From: Niastella koreensis GR20-10
Lineage (GTDB): Bacteria; Bacteroidota; Bacteroidia; Chitinophagales; Chitinophagaceae
Direction of reading: 5' to 3'
DNA: 64,000 nt
Assembly (NCBI RefSeq): GCF_000246855.1
Contig: NC_016609.1
Location: 1,984,001-2,048,000, forward strand
The notes below the pieces were generated by a model. The model saw nothing but the letters and a program-made list of their open reading frames with translations. It made no database searches and was not told where the DNA came from. Shown here piece after piece: positions 37,101-44,671 of this stretch (position 1 is the first letter of the stretch; every line of letters starts with the position of its first letter). Both the position numbers and the translations under genes were made by a program.

Positions 37101-37163
37101 ATTATTTCGGCCGAAGGCATAGAAAATGAAGGGGCTACCATTCACCTGTACCTGCCTGCATAG
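34134..37163 (+). CDS. Hybrid sensor with two histidine-kinase modules and an internal receiver
   Basis: A 1009-residue soluble signalling protein. In order: a PAS-like region (about 15-165), a GAF-like region (about 170-330), and HisKA with SNISHEFRTPLTLIL (His360). HATPase_c follows with NLLSNAFKYT and GTGIGLSLIKEF. The receiver is LVVDDNADMRDHL with phospho-acceptor Asp674 in LSDIMMP and Lys in YLTKPF. A coiled coil leads to a second HisKA, SSHDLQEPLRKIQMF (His787), and a second HATPase_c with NLIANSIKFA and GTGIGLAIAKKV. No membrane segment and no output domain. MNMEKN offers two possible starts six bases apart. No adjacent response regulator. Confidence 0.93.
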   Translation: MNMEKNISITNLDFLSGGGDMGKRIRNFDWGNTPLGDPETWEQGLKTCVRIILTSAQPMFVWWGPSLISIYNDQYAHFLGVKHPAALGAKAEDIWREIWDLLLPKIKSVEQNEGTYDDSMLFIMERKGYQEEVYVSFCYSPVPGDDGTMKGLFCVCTDNTERVINERSLQTLRELGAIAFDEKSLQIIYQNVAEALSKNNKDFPFATVYKIENTGRIAEATASTGANNKQYLLPAVIALDAPTMETRDFCQAYDSNKLTFAEIVTQDQEIPKGEWQKASTNFVYIPITAVGSSHPYAIIFAALNPYRLFDNSFKQFCELIGERVSLEINKMLAIEEERKRAEELEQIDKAKTVFFSNISHEFRTPLTLILNPLEELLNQPTNNLSAIERQNIETTHRNAVRLLKLVNTLLDFSRIESGRQQASYTLTDLVALTTNLAANFRAVIEKAGMQLIIKADTVIQPVYVDRQMWEKIVFNLLSNAFKYTLAGSITVEVTAEGKYAVLKIIDTGVGIPQAELPHMFERFHRVQHVTGRTFEGTGIGLSLIKEFVLLHKGEIGVESELGKGSTFTVRIPIGKAHLPQQQIMMNDLNEQEGILTSTMFVEEAGTLLVRNNKVNDVPADRNGLPLVLVVDDNADMRDHLRSVLMPHFEIVTANNGQEALQKIQQQPPSLILSDIMMPVLDGIGLLQQVKANKATAHIPVILLTARAGEESKIVGWETGADDYLTKPFSSKELISRIASQIKTQQIRTEAMTDIAEQRNYAKKLEEMNGELTKMNEELTSFAYVSSHDLQEPLRKIQMFSKRILEKEINSLSDEGKNFFYRMDNAASRMQLLINDLLAYSRTNTSKKHFEKTDLNLLLAEVKQELMEKIIATNSIIEYGPLPVLSIIPFQFKQLFTNLIANSIKFARPDVPPRITIKCEVVDGQKIDKPTAVAERKYWKISVADNGTGFDPKFSEQIFGLFQRLHGRRDYEGTGIGLAIAKKVVENHNGIISAEGIENEGATIHLYLPA

Positions 37164-37164
37164 A

Positions 37165-38037
37165 TTATCTGGCAGCAGGATACAATGTTTTCTTTCCGGT
37201 TTTTTTACCCGCCAGCCAGAAGAGGCCATCGATGATCAACTGGCCATAATCCTTATTTGCAAATTGAAAGGATAATTCCTTATTGGTTTTGTTGTCATAA
37301 TCGATGTCGTTATGGCCCATATTCACGTACAGTAATTTGTATTTTTTGTTCGTCCATACAACGGGGTAATACCCTGAATGCCAGATCTCATGTTGTTTGG
37401 GGCCGGTACCGAGCGGGAAGCTGGTTGAATCGATGGACAGCAGGATCTCTATATCCGGGTTTTTCCGCAGGTCATTTTCCCACTTATACCATTCATTAGG
37501 GGCTGATTTAAATGTTACCGGCAGGTGCCGGGTTACAGGATGTTTGCTGTTCTCCACCCGTAAAATGGCTGGCGTTGGGTGCCAGGTATTACCGCTGTAC
37601 TGGCCAGAGCCTAACAAGGTGTTATGGTACCAATCCCAGTTTTGCGGATAAGTGGATGGTGTGAGGGCAAAACCGGCAAAATGAAACGCCAGCAGGCCGC
37701 CGCCATGCTGCATGTAATTCTCCAGCGCCATTCTTTGTGTGGAGTCGTCTGGCCGGGTATCCAGAAAAATAACCACCTGGTATTTGGCGAGGTTATTCGT
37801 ATTCAGCAAACTCCAGTCGTTGGTAGAATCGTATTGAAAGTGATACCGGCCTGCCTGTTGGGCGAACCATTTATTGGCTTCATGTACAAAACTTATGTGC
37901 GCCAGATCGTGTTTGGCGGTATAAAAAGCCAGTACATTAAACGTAGCTTTTTGCTGACTCGCAGCGTCGGGAATACCTGTAACGTTCAGGAAACTTATAA
38001 TTACCAGGAAACGAATTAAGAGCTGTTTAGCAGGCAT
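37165..38037 (-). CDS. Secreted ThuA-domain protein
   Basis: A 290-residue protein with a Sec signal (LLIRFLVIISFLNVTGIPDAAS), then a class-I-glutamine-amidotransferase-like ThuA domain. Seen: VLAFYTAKHDLAHISFVHEA, VVIFLDTRPDDSTQR, ENYMQHGGGLLAFHFAGF, and PVVWTNKKYKLLYVNMGHND near the end. ThuA proteins are linked to trehalose or other sugar metabolism; the catalytic role is unclear. Tail to tail with the hybrid kinase gene, 1 bp apart. Confidence 0.9.
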   Translation of the reverse strand: MPAKQLLIRFLVIISFLNVTGIPDAASQQKATFNVLAFYTAKHDLAHISFVHEANKWFAQQAGRYHFQYDSTNDWSLLNTNNLAKYQVVIFLDTRPDDSTQRMALENYMQHGGGLLAFHFAGFALTPSTYPQNWDWYHNTLLGSGQYSGNTWHPTPAILRVENSKHPVTRHLPVTFKSAPNEWYKWENDLRKNPDIEILLSIDSTSFPLGTGPKQHEIWHSGYYPVVWTNKKYKLLYVNMGHNDIDYDNKTNKELSFQFANKDYGQLIIDGLFWLAGKKTGKKTLYPAAR

Positions 38038-38126
38038 CGGTTGAACAGTTTATCTTTTTTATTAATGGGGGTTCCAATGTACGATTTTTACCGCAGTTGG
38101 ATGGCCGTTATTGAGTAAATTGGCAT

Positions 38127-39068
38127 ATGGGACAATCCATTGGTAAAATAATTGCCCAACGCACGGGGATAGATAACCTGATAGATTTATTGGCCGATGA
38201 ATTATCGGGCACTGAACTGAATTCGCTGCTACTGGAAGTATTTTCGCGCAGAACACAGCTGCTAACGGCGCCTGAGTTGTTGAAGCAATATGAACAGAAC
38301 CGTTTTGTACAACCGGCAGATTCAGACTTTATTCATTTACTGGAGAGATCCCTGCAAACGTTGACATGTTTGTCCCGGCATCATTTTCTGCCCTTGCAGG
38401 TGTCGCCTCTCAGTCAATTGGGCACCTGTTCGGCGGTAGCAACAGTTGACCAGGATAAAGTAGTTTCAGCATTACGCAACTGTGAGGTGTTGTCTGATGC
38501 TACCAATGCCCTGGCGATGTATATCAGCAGCCAAAAGAAAAAACAGAAAAGCAATGATGCCGGTGCGCATATAAAATATTGCACTACGCAACGCCATGTG
38601 CGGTCGCAGCCTTTTCAGGCAAAAGGGTTTTCGCCGCATTTCACTATTGGCTGCCTGGTTTCATCCGGTACCGATACCGGGAATTTTGCTTTTGAAAAGA
38701 AAGCGATCGCAGAACATTTTGTGGCCCTGCAGGAGGTGTTGACCACTGTTTTCAATTCCGGGCCGGTCAGGTTCAGGTTACAGCAACGGACTGGCTATCC
38801 TGATGCTTTTATCCCAGCCATTTTGGAGTTTCTTCATAGCCAGTGTCCAGCACTGCATGTAATTGTGGATGAAAACCCCGGTTCCAACAACTATTACAAA
38901 GGGGTTCAGTTCAAAGCGGTGGTCACCTTGCAGCAACGCGACTTTGAAATTGCCGATGGCGGTTTGGTTACCTGGACCCAGCAAATGCTTAATAATAAAA
39001 AAGAACGGTTCTTTATTTCGGGATTCGGACTTGAATTGCTGAATAAACTGGAAGAAGGATTGTTGTAA
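38127..39068 (+). CDS. Orphan protein resembling the class II HisRS/HisZ fold
   Basis: A 313-residue soluble protein with no named family known to me. Several stretches recall histidyl-tRNA synthetase-like cores in order: an internal LGTCSAVATVDQDKVVSALR, HFTIGCLVSSGTDTGNFAFE, then SNNYYKGVQFKAV (like the Y-Y-x-G-x-x-F of HisRS), ADGGLVTWTQQ (like its GGRYDGL) and ISGFGLELLNKL (like the motif 3 GxGxER, with Glu-Leu in place of Glu-Arg). It lacks a recognisable motif 2 Arg and an anticodon-binding domain. It may be a non-catalytic paralogue. Followed by its own terminator. Confidence 0.6.
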   Translation: MGQSIGKIIAQRTGIDNLIDLLADELSGTELNSLLLEVFSRRTQLLTAPELLKQYEQNRFVQPADSDFIHLLERSLQTLTCLSRHHFLPLQVSPLSQLGTCSAVATVDQDKVVSALRNCEVLSDATNALAMYISSQKKKQKSNDAGAHIKYCTTQRHVRSQPFQAKGFSPHFTIGCLVSSGTDTGNFAFEKKAIAEHFVALQEVLTTVFNSGPVRFRLQQRTGYPDAFIPAILEFLHSQCPALHVIVDENPGSNNYYKGVQFKAVVTLQQRDFEIADGGLVTWTQQMLNNKKERFFISGFGLELLNKLEEGLL

Positions 39069-39083
39069 TGTTCAATAAACAAG

Positions 39084-39107
39084 AGCCCCGATGGAAATCG
39101 GGGCTCA
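39084..39107 (+). terminator. Intrinsic terminator of the HisRS-like gene
   Basis: Perfect 10-bp stem gagccccgat/atcggggctc with a GGAA loop, 15 nt after the stop. The T-tract is interrupted. Confidence 0.75.
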
Positions 39108-39442
39108 ATTGTATTTATACGTCTCCCTATTTAACTTGTATTTTTAATTGTCTTGGTTGGTGGTGCAAACTTACAATGCACTTCCGCTGTACTTTTCGCT
39201 TTGTATGTCAATGACCGGTTTTTGTATGTGAATGATAAAAATGATATATATGAATGCCGCCTCACTGCTATTTTTTCACCGGTGGGACAGCTGCACATTT
39301 TACCAAAGTATAGTTATCGCAAAACCTACCGGAAAATATTTTATCTCAAAAAGTTAAGAAAACGCCTGTTAAAAAGAGCAGCCAACCATTGCTGGCTGGT
39401 TGTACGGCAAAACGGGTCTTCAACACGAAAATGGGAACGGGA
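39108..39442. other. Gap with one unconvincing open frame
   Basis: A 97-codon rightward frame (39153-39446) fills most of this gap. Its product is basic and shows no motif, and it runs into the convergent gene. I do not call it a gene; it may be a decayed one. Confidence 0.4.
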
Positions 39443-39838
39443 TTAAACATTTTCAGTTTTTACACGTAAATAATGAATGCCCAGCAGGATGGCGATTATC
39501 ACCGCAGAAAGGTGCGGATAAAGCGCGGCCGTTTTAAAAGTGGTTTGTGAAGCAACGATGCTCATATCGGTAGCAGGTATGATTACTGCGCAGAGCAACA
39601 GGATGCCCAGCGCGCGGAATTGACGGGCAAGTAGCAACGCAACTAATATCAATCCGGAAAAAATATCCCTGATCCCTTTAATATAATGGAAAGAATAATT
39701 ACCGCCGGTGTTCACCTGGATGCCATAGGCATGTTCTGCCACAACTGGAAGAAGGAAAAAACGGGCGCCGATAAAAATAAGCCCAAGGCCGGTGAGTAAA
39801 CAGAGCCAGAACGCGATAGTGTGAGTGACATTTTTCAT
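39443..39838 (-). CDS. DUF4267 membrane protein
   Basis: A 131-residue protein with four hydrophobic helices (about 6-28, 52-70, 74-92, 103-121). The pattern GARFFLLPVVAEHAYG and IKGIRDIFSGLIL matches DUF4267, small membrane proteins of unknown function. I use MKNVTHTIAF at 39838 as start; the frame continues 7 codons upstream. Confidence 0.8.
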   Translation of the reverse strand: MKNVTHTIAFWLCLLTGLGLIFIGARFFLLPVVAEHAYGIQVNTGGNYSFHYIKGIRDIFSGLILVALLLARQFRALGILLLCAVIIPATDMSIVASQTTFKTAALYPHLSAVIIAILLGIHYLRVKTENV

Positions 39839-39900
39839 TGCATTAAGTTTATAATGCAAATGTCATTTCCAACTCAAACTTTTTCGTGCACCCAGGTTAA

Positions 39901-40056
39901 TTAATGCAGGGAAAGCCTTTTTCGTATGCGGCTGAGCGATTGCGGTTTTACCCCCACGAAGGAGGCAATATAATACTGGGGAATACGCTGCTGCAGATCG
40001 GGATGGGCCTGCAACAGTTTCTCATAACGTTGTTCGTGCGTATCGATACGCCTTCT
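39901..40056 (-). pseudogene. 3' remnant of a Crp/Fnr-family regulator
   Basis: The leftward frame encodes [20 protein letters not shown], then [20 protein letters not shown] and SRIRKRLS. This is the standard C-terminal HTH end of bacteroidotal cyclic-nucleotide-binding regulators. About 150 residues that should precede it (the cNMP-binding domain) are missing: upstream of 40056 the frame no longer resembles the family. Confidence 0.8.
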
Positions 40057-40061
40057 TACGA

Positions 40062-40179
40062 TAGTAAATTGTTTGAACACTTTGTATCGCTCATCAACGA
40101 AAAAGGAAACAGCATACACAAAGTAGATGATTATGCCGATGCATTGGTAACATCAAGGCAGATGTATGCGCGTTTATGA
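40062..40179 (+). pseudogene. Probable remnant of an AraC-family regulator
   Basis: The rightward frame reads [19 protein letters not shown], then [19 protein letters not shown] and stop. This matches the usual opening of an AraC HTH domain (L-F-x-x-F...Y-A-x-x-L-x-x-S). It would need a further 70 residues to be whole. It abuts the Crp remnant head to head, so two regulator fragments meet at about 40056-40062. Moderate confidence, from pattern only. Confidence 0.5.
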
Positions 40180-40300
40180 TCCCGGGTTTTCAGCGGATAA
40201 ACTTTTGTGATTGCATTTTGCAATCGCCATGGAGTGAGTAGGTTATGCCGGCTTTTACTTACCTGTAGTATAGTGGCTCAAAAGCCATACAATACTTGCG

Positions 40301-40308
40301 TAATTTTG
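40301..40308 (+). promoter_or_regulatory. Candidate -7 box for the pirin gene
   Basis: TAATTTTG fits TAnnTTTG, 34 nt before the pirin start and immediately before a palindrome. No clear -33 TTG is visible. Confidence 0.4.
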
Positions 40309-40310
40309 TG

Positions 40311-40328
40311 ATGTAGTCATTACTACAT
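40311..40328. promoter_or_regulatory. 18-bp palindrome, probable operator of the pirin gene
   Basis: atgtagt/actacat arms around CATT. It lies 3 nt after a candidate -7 box and 13 nt before the pirin ATG, where a repressor would block transcription. Confidence 0.55.
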
Positions 40329-40341
40329 AAAATTACAGGTT

Positions 40342-41214
40342 ATGGCAATTACAAGAGAATTGGTACGAATAGAAAGCCCTAAAGGTGAACCCGGATTTCT
40401 GGGTGCAGGGCATATTGCACGGCCATTGATATACGACAATTACGAACAATCTGATCCATTTATTTTGTTGATGGACGATATGTTGGATAAGAAGGATACT
40501 ACACCTGCAGGCGGTCCCCACCCACATGCCGGTTTTGAAACCGTAACGTTGGTACTGGATGGCGAATTGGGCGCAGATGATCATCAATTGAAAAGCGGCG
40601 ACTTTCAATTGATGACAGCGGGCAGCGGGGTAGTACATACTGAGGTTATTGATAAACCAGGTAGTATGCGTATTCTGCAATTATGGGCCAACCTGGGCCG
40701 GGAAAACCGGAAGGCTGTGCCACGGCTGCAGGACCTTCCGCTGGATCATGTACCGGTTATTAATGAAAACGGAACGCATATAAGATTATACAGTGGTACA
40801 TTGGCTGATATTACATCGCCGGTTCAAAACTATGTACCGTTGCTGATCGCTGATATTACCGTTGAGCCGGGTGTAACCTCTACTCTAAAAATCCCTGCAA
40901 ACTATAATACGTTCTTATATGTATTAGCTGGAACCGTGCAGGTGGGTGAATTAAAAAACTCCCTGCACAAAGACCAGGTAGGCTGGTTAAATAAATTTGA
41001 CCAGAACGAAGAAAGTGAATTGAAGGTTACTGCGGGATCAGCGGGAGGCCGGTTTGTATTATACGGTGGTAAACCATTGCATGAGAATATTGTTTCTCAC
41101 GGTCCATTTATTGCAGATGATTCTGAAGAAATTGTGCAGTTGTATAAGGAATACCGGCAGGGCAAAATGAAACATATCTCCACTGTGCCGGAAGCACAGC
41201 ATTATAAATGGTAA
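40342..41214 (+). CDS. Pirin family protein
   Basis: A 290-residue bicupin protein. Seen: PHPHAGFETVTLVLDGEL with the metal-ligand His pair, GDFQLMTAGSGVVHTEV, MRILQLWANL, and a C-terminal cupin with GGKPLHENIVSHGPF. Pirins are iron-binding cupins; several have quercetinase activity and others act as regulators. ATG at 40342 follows a palindrome and candidate promoter. A terminator separates it from the convergent monooxygenase gene. Confidence 0.95.
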   Translation: MAITRELVRIESPKGEPGFLGAGHIARPLIYDNYEQSDPFILLMDDMLDKKDTTPAGGPHPHAGFETVTLVLDGELGADDHQLKSGDFQLMTAGSGVVHTEVIDKPGSMRILQLWANLGRENRKAVPRLQDLPLDHVPVINENGTHIRLYSGTLADITSPVQNYVPLLIADITVEPGVTSTLKIPANYNTFLYVLAGTVQVGELKNSLHKDQVGWLNKFDQNEESELKVTAGSAGGRFVLYGGKPLHENIVSHGPFIADDSEEIVQLYKEYRQGKMKHISTVPEAQHYKW

Positions 41215-41218
41215 ATGT

Positions 41219-41243
41219 AAAAAGGGCCGGCAACGGCCCTTTA
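41219..41243. terminator. Bidirectional intrinsic terminator
   Basis: Stem aaagggccg/cggcccttt with a 4-nt loop between convergent pirin and ABM genes. Confidence 0.85.
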
Positions 41244-41262
41244 ACATTTAATACATTTCTGT

Positions 41263-41568
41263 TTAGGCGTGTTCGAGAATGCTTTCCGTTGTGTATACTT
41301 TCAATGTAGGCTTTTTGGCAAAATCTTTTTTTACTTTGTCAACCAATTCCCGGTATTTACCGCTGCTTTCATAAGCATCAGCATCGGCTTTTGTTTCCCA
41401 GGTTGTCATTGAAATATACTCATCCGAGTTGTCCATTGGTTCAAGTAATCTGCAGTCAAGATTACCTTTCTGAACTTTTACAACAGGCACTACTTCTTCG
41501 CGGTAAGTTTTTTTGGCCTGGTCTACATTTTGCGGCATAAAACTGATGTAGGTGAGTCGGACAATCAT
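41263..41568 (-). CDS. Antibiotic-biosynthesis-monooxygenase (ABM) domain protein
   Basis: A 101-residue dimeric alpha-beta barrel protein of the ABM type, small cofactor-less monooxygenases or heme/quinone-related enzymes. Seen: VRLTYISFMPQNVDQAK, GNLDCRLLEPMDNSDEYISM, TWETKADADAYESSGKYREL. The start is unusually clear, with a full AGGAGG four nt upstream of the ATG. Convergent with pirin. Confidence 0.88.
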   Translation of the reverse strand: MIVRLTYISFMPQNVDQAKKTYREEVVPVVKVQKGNLDCRLLEPMDNSDEYISMTTWETKADADAYESSGKYRELVDKVKKDFAKKPTLKVYTTESILEHA

Positions 41569-41572
41569 AAAA

Positions 41573-41578
41573 CCTCCT
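41573..41578 (-). promoter_or_regulatory. Strong Shine-Dalgarno for the ABM gene
   Basis: AGGAGG read leftward, 4 nt before the start codon. Such perfect sites are rare in this window, where most genes show none. Confidence 0.75.
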
Positions 41579-41725
41579 GTTTTTTAAGATGAATAATACT
41601 GAATTGTTTAGAAAGATTCCAGACTGTGCGGATTTGTTAAGGACGCAGGTAAAATGAAGTGTTTGGAGAATTAAGTTACAACTAATATTAATATGATGTT
41701 ATCTAAGGCAGGGAAACTTTGCTAA

Positions 41726-43594
41726 TTATTCCATGCTAAAAGTATAATTCAGTTTGTTACCGCCATCAATGGTGAGCACCGTCACCTTTTGCTCACCGGA
41801 TTTGAGTGTTGTTGCTTTCAGGTTTGCAGTAGCAGCAGGATCGAAGTTGATAATTATCATCCCGCCTGCTTTTTTTAAAACTGCTTTGCCAGGTGAAACA
41901 ATGTTTGCTTCATCGGTTGGGTTCAATAACAAAGGGATGTATTCAGTAAAATGCCCCGGATGCTGAATGGTCACTTCAATTGTTTTATCGCGAAATACAA
42001 CCGACTTTTTTCCCATTGTGCCCAATGGGTAAGATATCGTTAATACGCCAGTTGCAAGATCATGACTGCCCGGAATGGGCGTAATGGTCGTAATGGTCTT
42101 ATTGTTTATTGAAAACGATGCTTCCAGCGTGTCTGCTTCATACAGCTTACCACCTTCCGGTTGCGTGCCCCAGGCTGCATCGTATGTATCTGTTTGCGAT
42201 TGTAAAAATGAACCGGCTTTGGGATGCCACAAAAGCCCGATGCCGTAACGCTGTTGTGGTTTTAACTGTGGGCCTGAATTAAAACAGGCATAATAACCTG
42301 GCTGCCGTACATAGGTAAAAACAGTGGGGTTGCGGCTGTCCATTTTTTGATGAATGAACCGCTGGCTTTTTATATACGGCAGCTGTTTTATCGCATCCGC
42401 TTTTTGTTGTGGTGAAGGATACCATTGATAAAGAGGACGGTGAAGGAACACATAGGGAGAATAGGCGCTGAAACCACCCGTTGCCAATGGCGCTACATTG
42501 GGCCAGGTTTGTTCCAGTTTTTTTCTTGCCTCCTCAACAGCTCTTTTCTTTTCTGTTGTGTTCTGCTCAAATGCCCGTATGCCTGCCACTGATTCGCCCA
42601 GGGGTGTGGCCGTGAAATAACTGAAGAGCGTAGTGGCTTTCTGGCGCATTTCTATTGGCCTGTTGATGGTGTAAATATCCGAGCCGGGCTCCGGTACTGC
42701 ATTATAGCAGATCCAGTTATAATATCGTTGCTCTTCTTCAGTGAATTCATTGGCAAGCGCAGTGCCATGGCTGTAATGATACGCTATCCACAAATTACTA
42801 TGATGCGTATTGAAGTTATAGCCAAAGTCGGTACCGCCGGCTTCGTAAAAAAATCCGGCCGGACTTTGAAAATCGTTTGCCGATTGTTTTATCCGGTTCT
42901 CTAACTGACTTTTTATTGCAGCATCTTTATAAAGCGACAAATACGCCAGCGCGCCTGCCCATACATTGGTAAACTGGTTGGAGAAATTTTTTCCGCTTTG
43001 GTAGAGATCCTCCCGGGTGAGTACAGCCATTATTGTTTTTCTATCGGCAGCTATGGCATTTTGTAAAACCGCCGTATCGATGGCCGGGCCATTTTTCAGC
43101 AGCCTGAGGGTTTCGCCCATGAATTTGGTGCTGAAAGCAGTTGCAGCCAGGTTCCACTTCTGCGGTCCATACTCACTAAAACGGCCATCTGCATTTTGAC
43201 TTCGGCACCAGAACGATAACGCCGCTTCCAGCCGTAGCCGAAGGGCAGGAGAGTTATAGTAAATATTCCAGGGGCGATTGGTACAGTAAAACCAGGCGAG
43301 TGAAAGCATGTTCTCCATAATGCGGGCGTTATAAGGTTTGTTATCTTCCGGTGAACGCCATACCGGAATATTGATGAAACCTTTATCGGGACCGGTTGCC
43401 ACCACGCTGTTGGCAAACGTGTGAAAATGTTTCAGGTAATAAGGCAGGTCCAGCTCCGCATCTGTAAAATCGGAAGGCTTGTATTTAGAAAGATCGATAT
43501 CAGGTATGGCCGGCCATTGAGCATGAACCGGGTTCACGCATACCGTGAATAACACCATCAATACAAGGGCAGGGTAGCAGGCATTTCGTTGCAT
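41726..43594 (-). CDS. Secreted protein of unknown family, probably alpha/alpha-toroid carbohydrate-active
   Basis: A 622-residue protein with a Sec signal (LVLMVLFTVCVNPVHAQ). Residues about 40-400 are helical with aromatic-rich repeats (MENMLSLAWFYCTNRPWN, ALSFWCRSQNADGRFSEYG, GGTDFGYNFNTHHSNLWIAY), like the alpha/alpha toroids of polysaccharide lyases. The rest is beta-rich (about 430-620), like the heparinase II/III C-terminal sandwich. No catalytic motif is certain. It is monocistronic and near, but not in, the PUL. Confidence 0.6.
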   Translation of the reverse strand: MQRNACYPALVLMVLFTVCVNPVHAQWPAIPDIDLSKYKPSDFTDAELDLPYYLKHFHTFANSVVATGPDKGFINIPVWRSPEDNKPYNARIMENMLSLAWFYCTNRPWNIYYNSPALRLRLEAALSFWCRSQNADGRFSEYGPQKWNLAATAFSTKFMGETLRLLKNGPAIDTAVLQNAIAADRKTIMAVLTREDLYQSGKNFSNQFTNVWAGALAYLSLYKDAAIKSQLENRIKQSANDFQSPAGFFYEAGGTDFGYNFNTHHSNLWIAYHYSHGTALANEFTEEEQRYYNWICYNAVPEPGSDIYTINRPIEMRQKATTLFSYFTATPLGESVAGIRAFEQNTTEKKRAVEEARKKLEQTWPNVAPLATGGFSAYSPYVFLHRPLYQWYPSPQQKADAIKQLPYIKSQRFIHQKMDSRNPTVFTYVRQPGYYACFNSGPQLKPQQRYGIGLLWHPKAGSFLQSQTDTYDAAWGTQPEGGKLYEADTLEASFSINNKTITTITPIPGSHDLATGVLTISYPLGTMGKKSVVFRDKTIEVTIQHPGHFTEYIPLLLNPTDEANIVSPGKAVLKKAGGMIIINFDPAATANLKATTLKSGEQKVTVLTIDGGNKLNYTFSME

Positions 43595-43699
43595 GGAGTT
43601 AGTATTTTCGCATACAAGATATTATTTTGGCCGGTTCAAAAACGCCCAAAACGATACTGGCTAAAATAGCTTATTGAAATGCTTATCTTTTTTAACAGG

Positions 43700-44473
43700 T
43701 TAATCTTTGAGCTCGATCCACACCGGCGCATGATCGCTTGATTTTTCCCAACCCCGTACGTCGCGGTCAACACCGGCAGCTTTCAATCGTTTTTCTATGG
43801 CAGGATTTAATAAAAAATGATCGATGCGAAGACCTGCATTACGTTCGTAAGCATTGCGGAAATAATCCCAGAAAGTGTATATGGTGTCGTTAGGATATAG
43901 GGTTCTGATGGCGTCGGTCCAGCCCTGATCGACCAGCTTTTTAAATGCCGCCCGGGTTTCAGGCCGGAACAGTGCATCGTTGACCCAGCGTTCCGGTTTA
44001 TATACATCCTTTTCAGTGGGCATCACATTGTAATCGCCGGTAAGTATAACGGGCTTTTTCGATTTTTGCAGTGCGGCTGCGTAGGTGGTGAGGCGTTCAA
44101 ACCACGACAGTTTATAATCAAACTTGGGACCGGGAGCGGGGTTGCCATTGGGTAAATACAGGCAGCCTATGGTAATGTCGTTCACGGTTGCTTCAATATA
44201 GCGGCTGTGCACATCGTCAGGATCGCCGGGGAGGCCCCGCTGCGTTTCAACCGGCTGTCCATGCTTTGATAAGATAGCTACGCCATTCCAGCTTTTTTGT
44301 CCATGCCAGATGGCTTTATACCCTGCCTCGGCGATGGCTTGTTCAGGAAACTTCTCCTGCGGCGCTTTCAATTCCTGCAAACAAACCACCTCGGGTTTAC
44401 TTTCATGCAGCCAGCGGAGCAGTACGGGCAGGCGCCCATTGACCCCATTTACGTTATAAGTAGCTATTTTCAT
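43700..44473 (-). CDS. xth: Exodeoxyribonuclease III (AP endonuclease family)
   Basis: Mg-dependent DNA repair nuclease of 257 residues that cleaves at abasic sites and degrades 3' ends. Seen: IATYNVNGVNGRL with the metal-binding Asn, VVCLQELKAP with the catalytic Glu, GCLYLPNGNPAPGPKF, the GDYNVMPTEKDVY loop, RIDHFLL, and the terminal SDHAPVWIEL with the catalytic His. Full length. The start MKIATYNVNG is canonical. Confidence 0.96.
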   Translation of the reverse strand: MKIATYNVNGVNGRLPVLLRWLHESKPEVVCLQELKAPQEKFPEQAIAEAGYKAIWHGQKSWNGVAILSKHGQPVETQRGLPGDPDDVHSRYIEATVNDITIGCLYLPNGNPAPGPKFDYKLSWFERLTTYAAALQKSKKPVILTGDYNVMPTEKDVYKPERWVNDALFRPETRAAFKKLVDQGWTDAIRTLYPNDTIYTFWDYFRNAYERNAGLRIDHFLLNPAIEKRLKAAGVDRDVRGWEKSSDHAPVWIELKD

Positions 44474-44671
44474 TACTGTTACTCCTTTACACCGAAATTA
44501 ATGATTGTAAAGAAATTCATAATAGTTTGGCTGGTGTTCTTAAAAAGATTTTGGGGCATAAAACTTGTGTCTACTTCCCATGTGTATTTTGTGCGTACTG
44601 TACCCTGATAATATTCATAAGACCTTTTATAGCCAACCGAGTCGCCTATTCAATTTGTTAAAAATTATTTT

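Noticed and set aside
39153-39446. 97-codon rightward frame
   Set aside because: Basic, motif-free, runs into a convergent real gene; at most a decayed gene.
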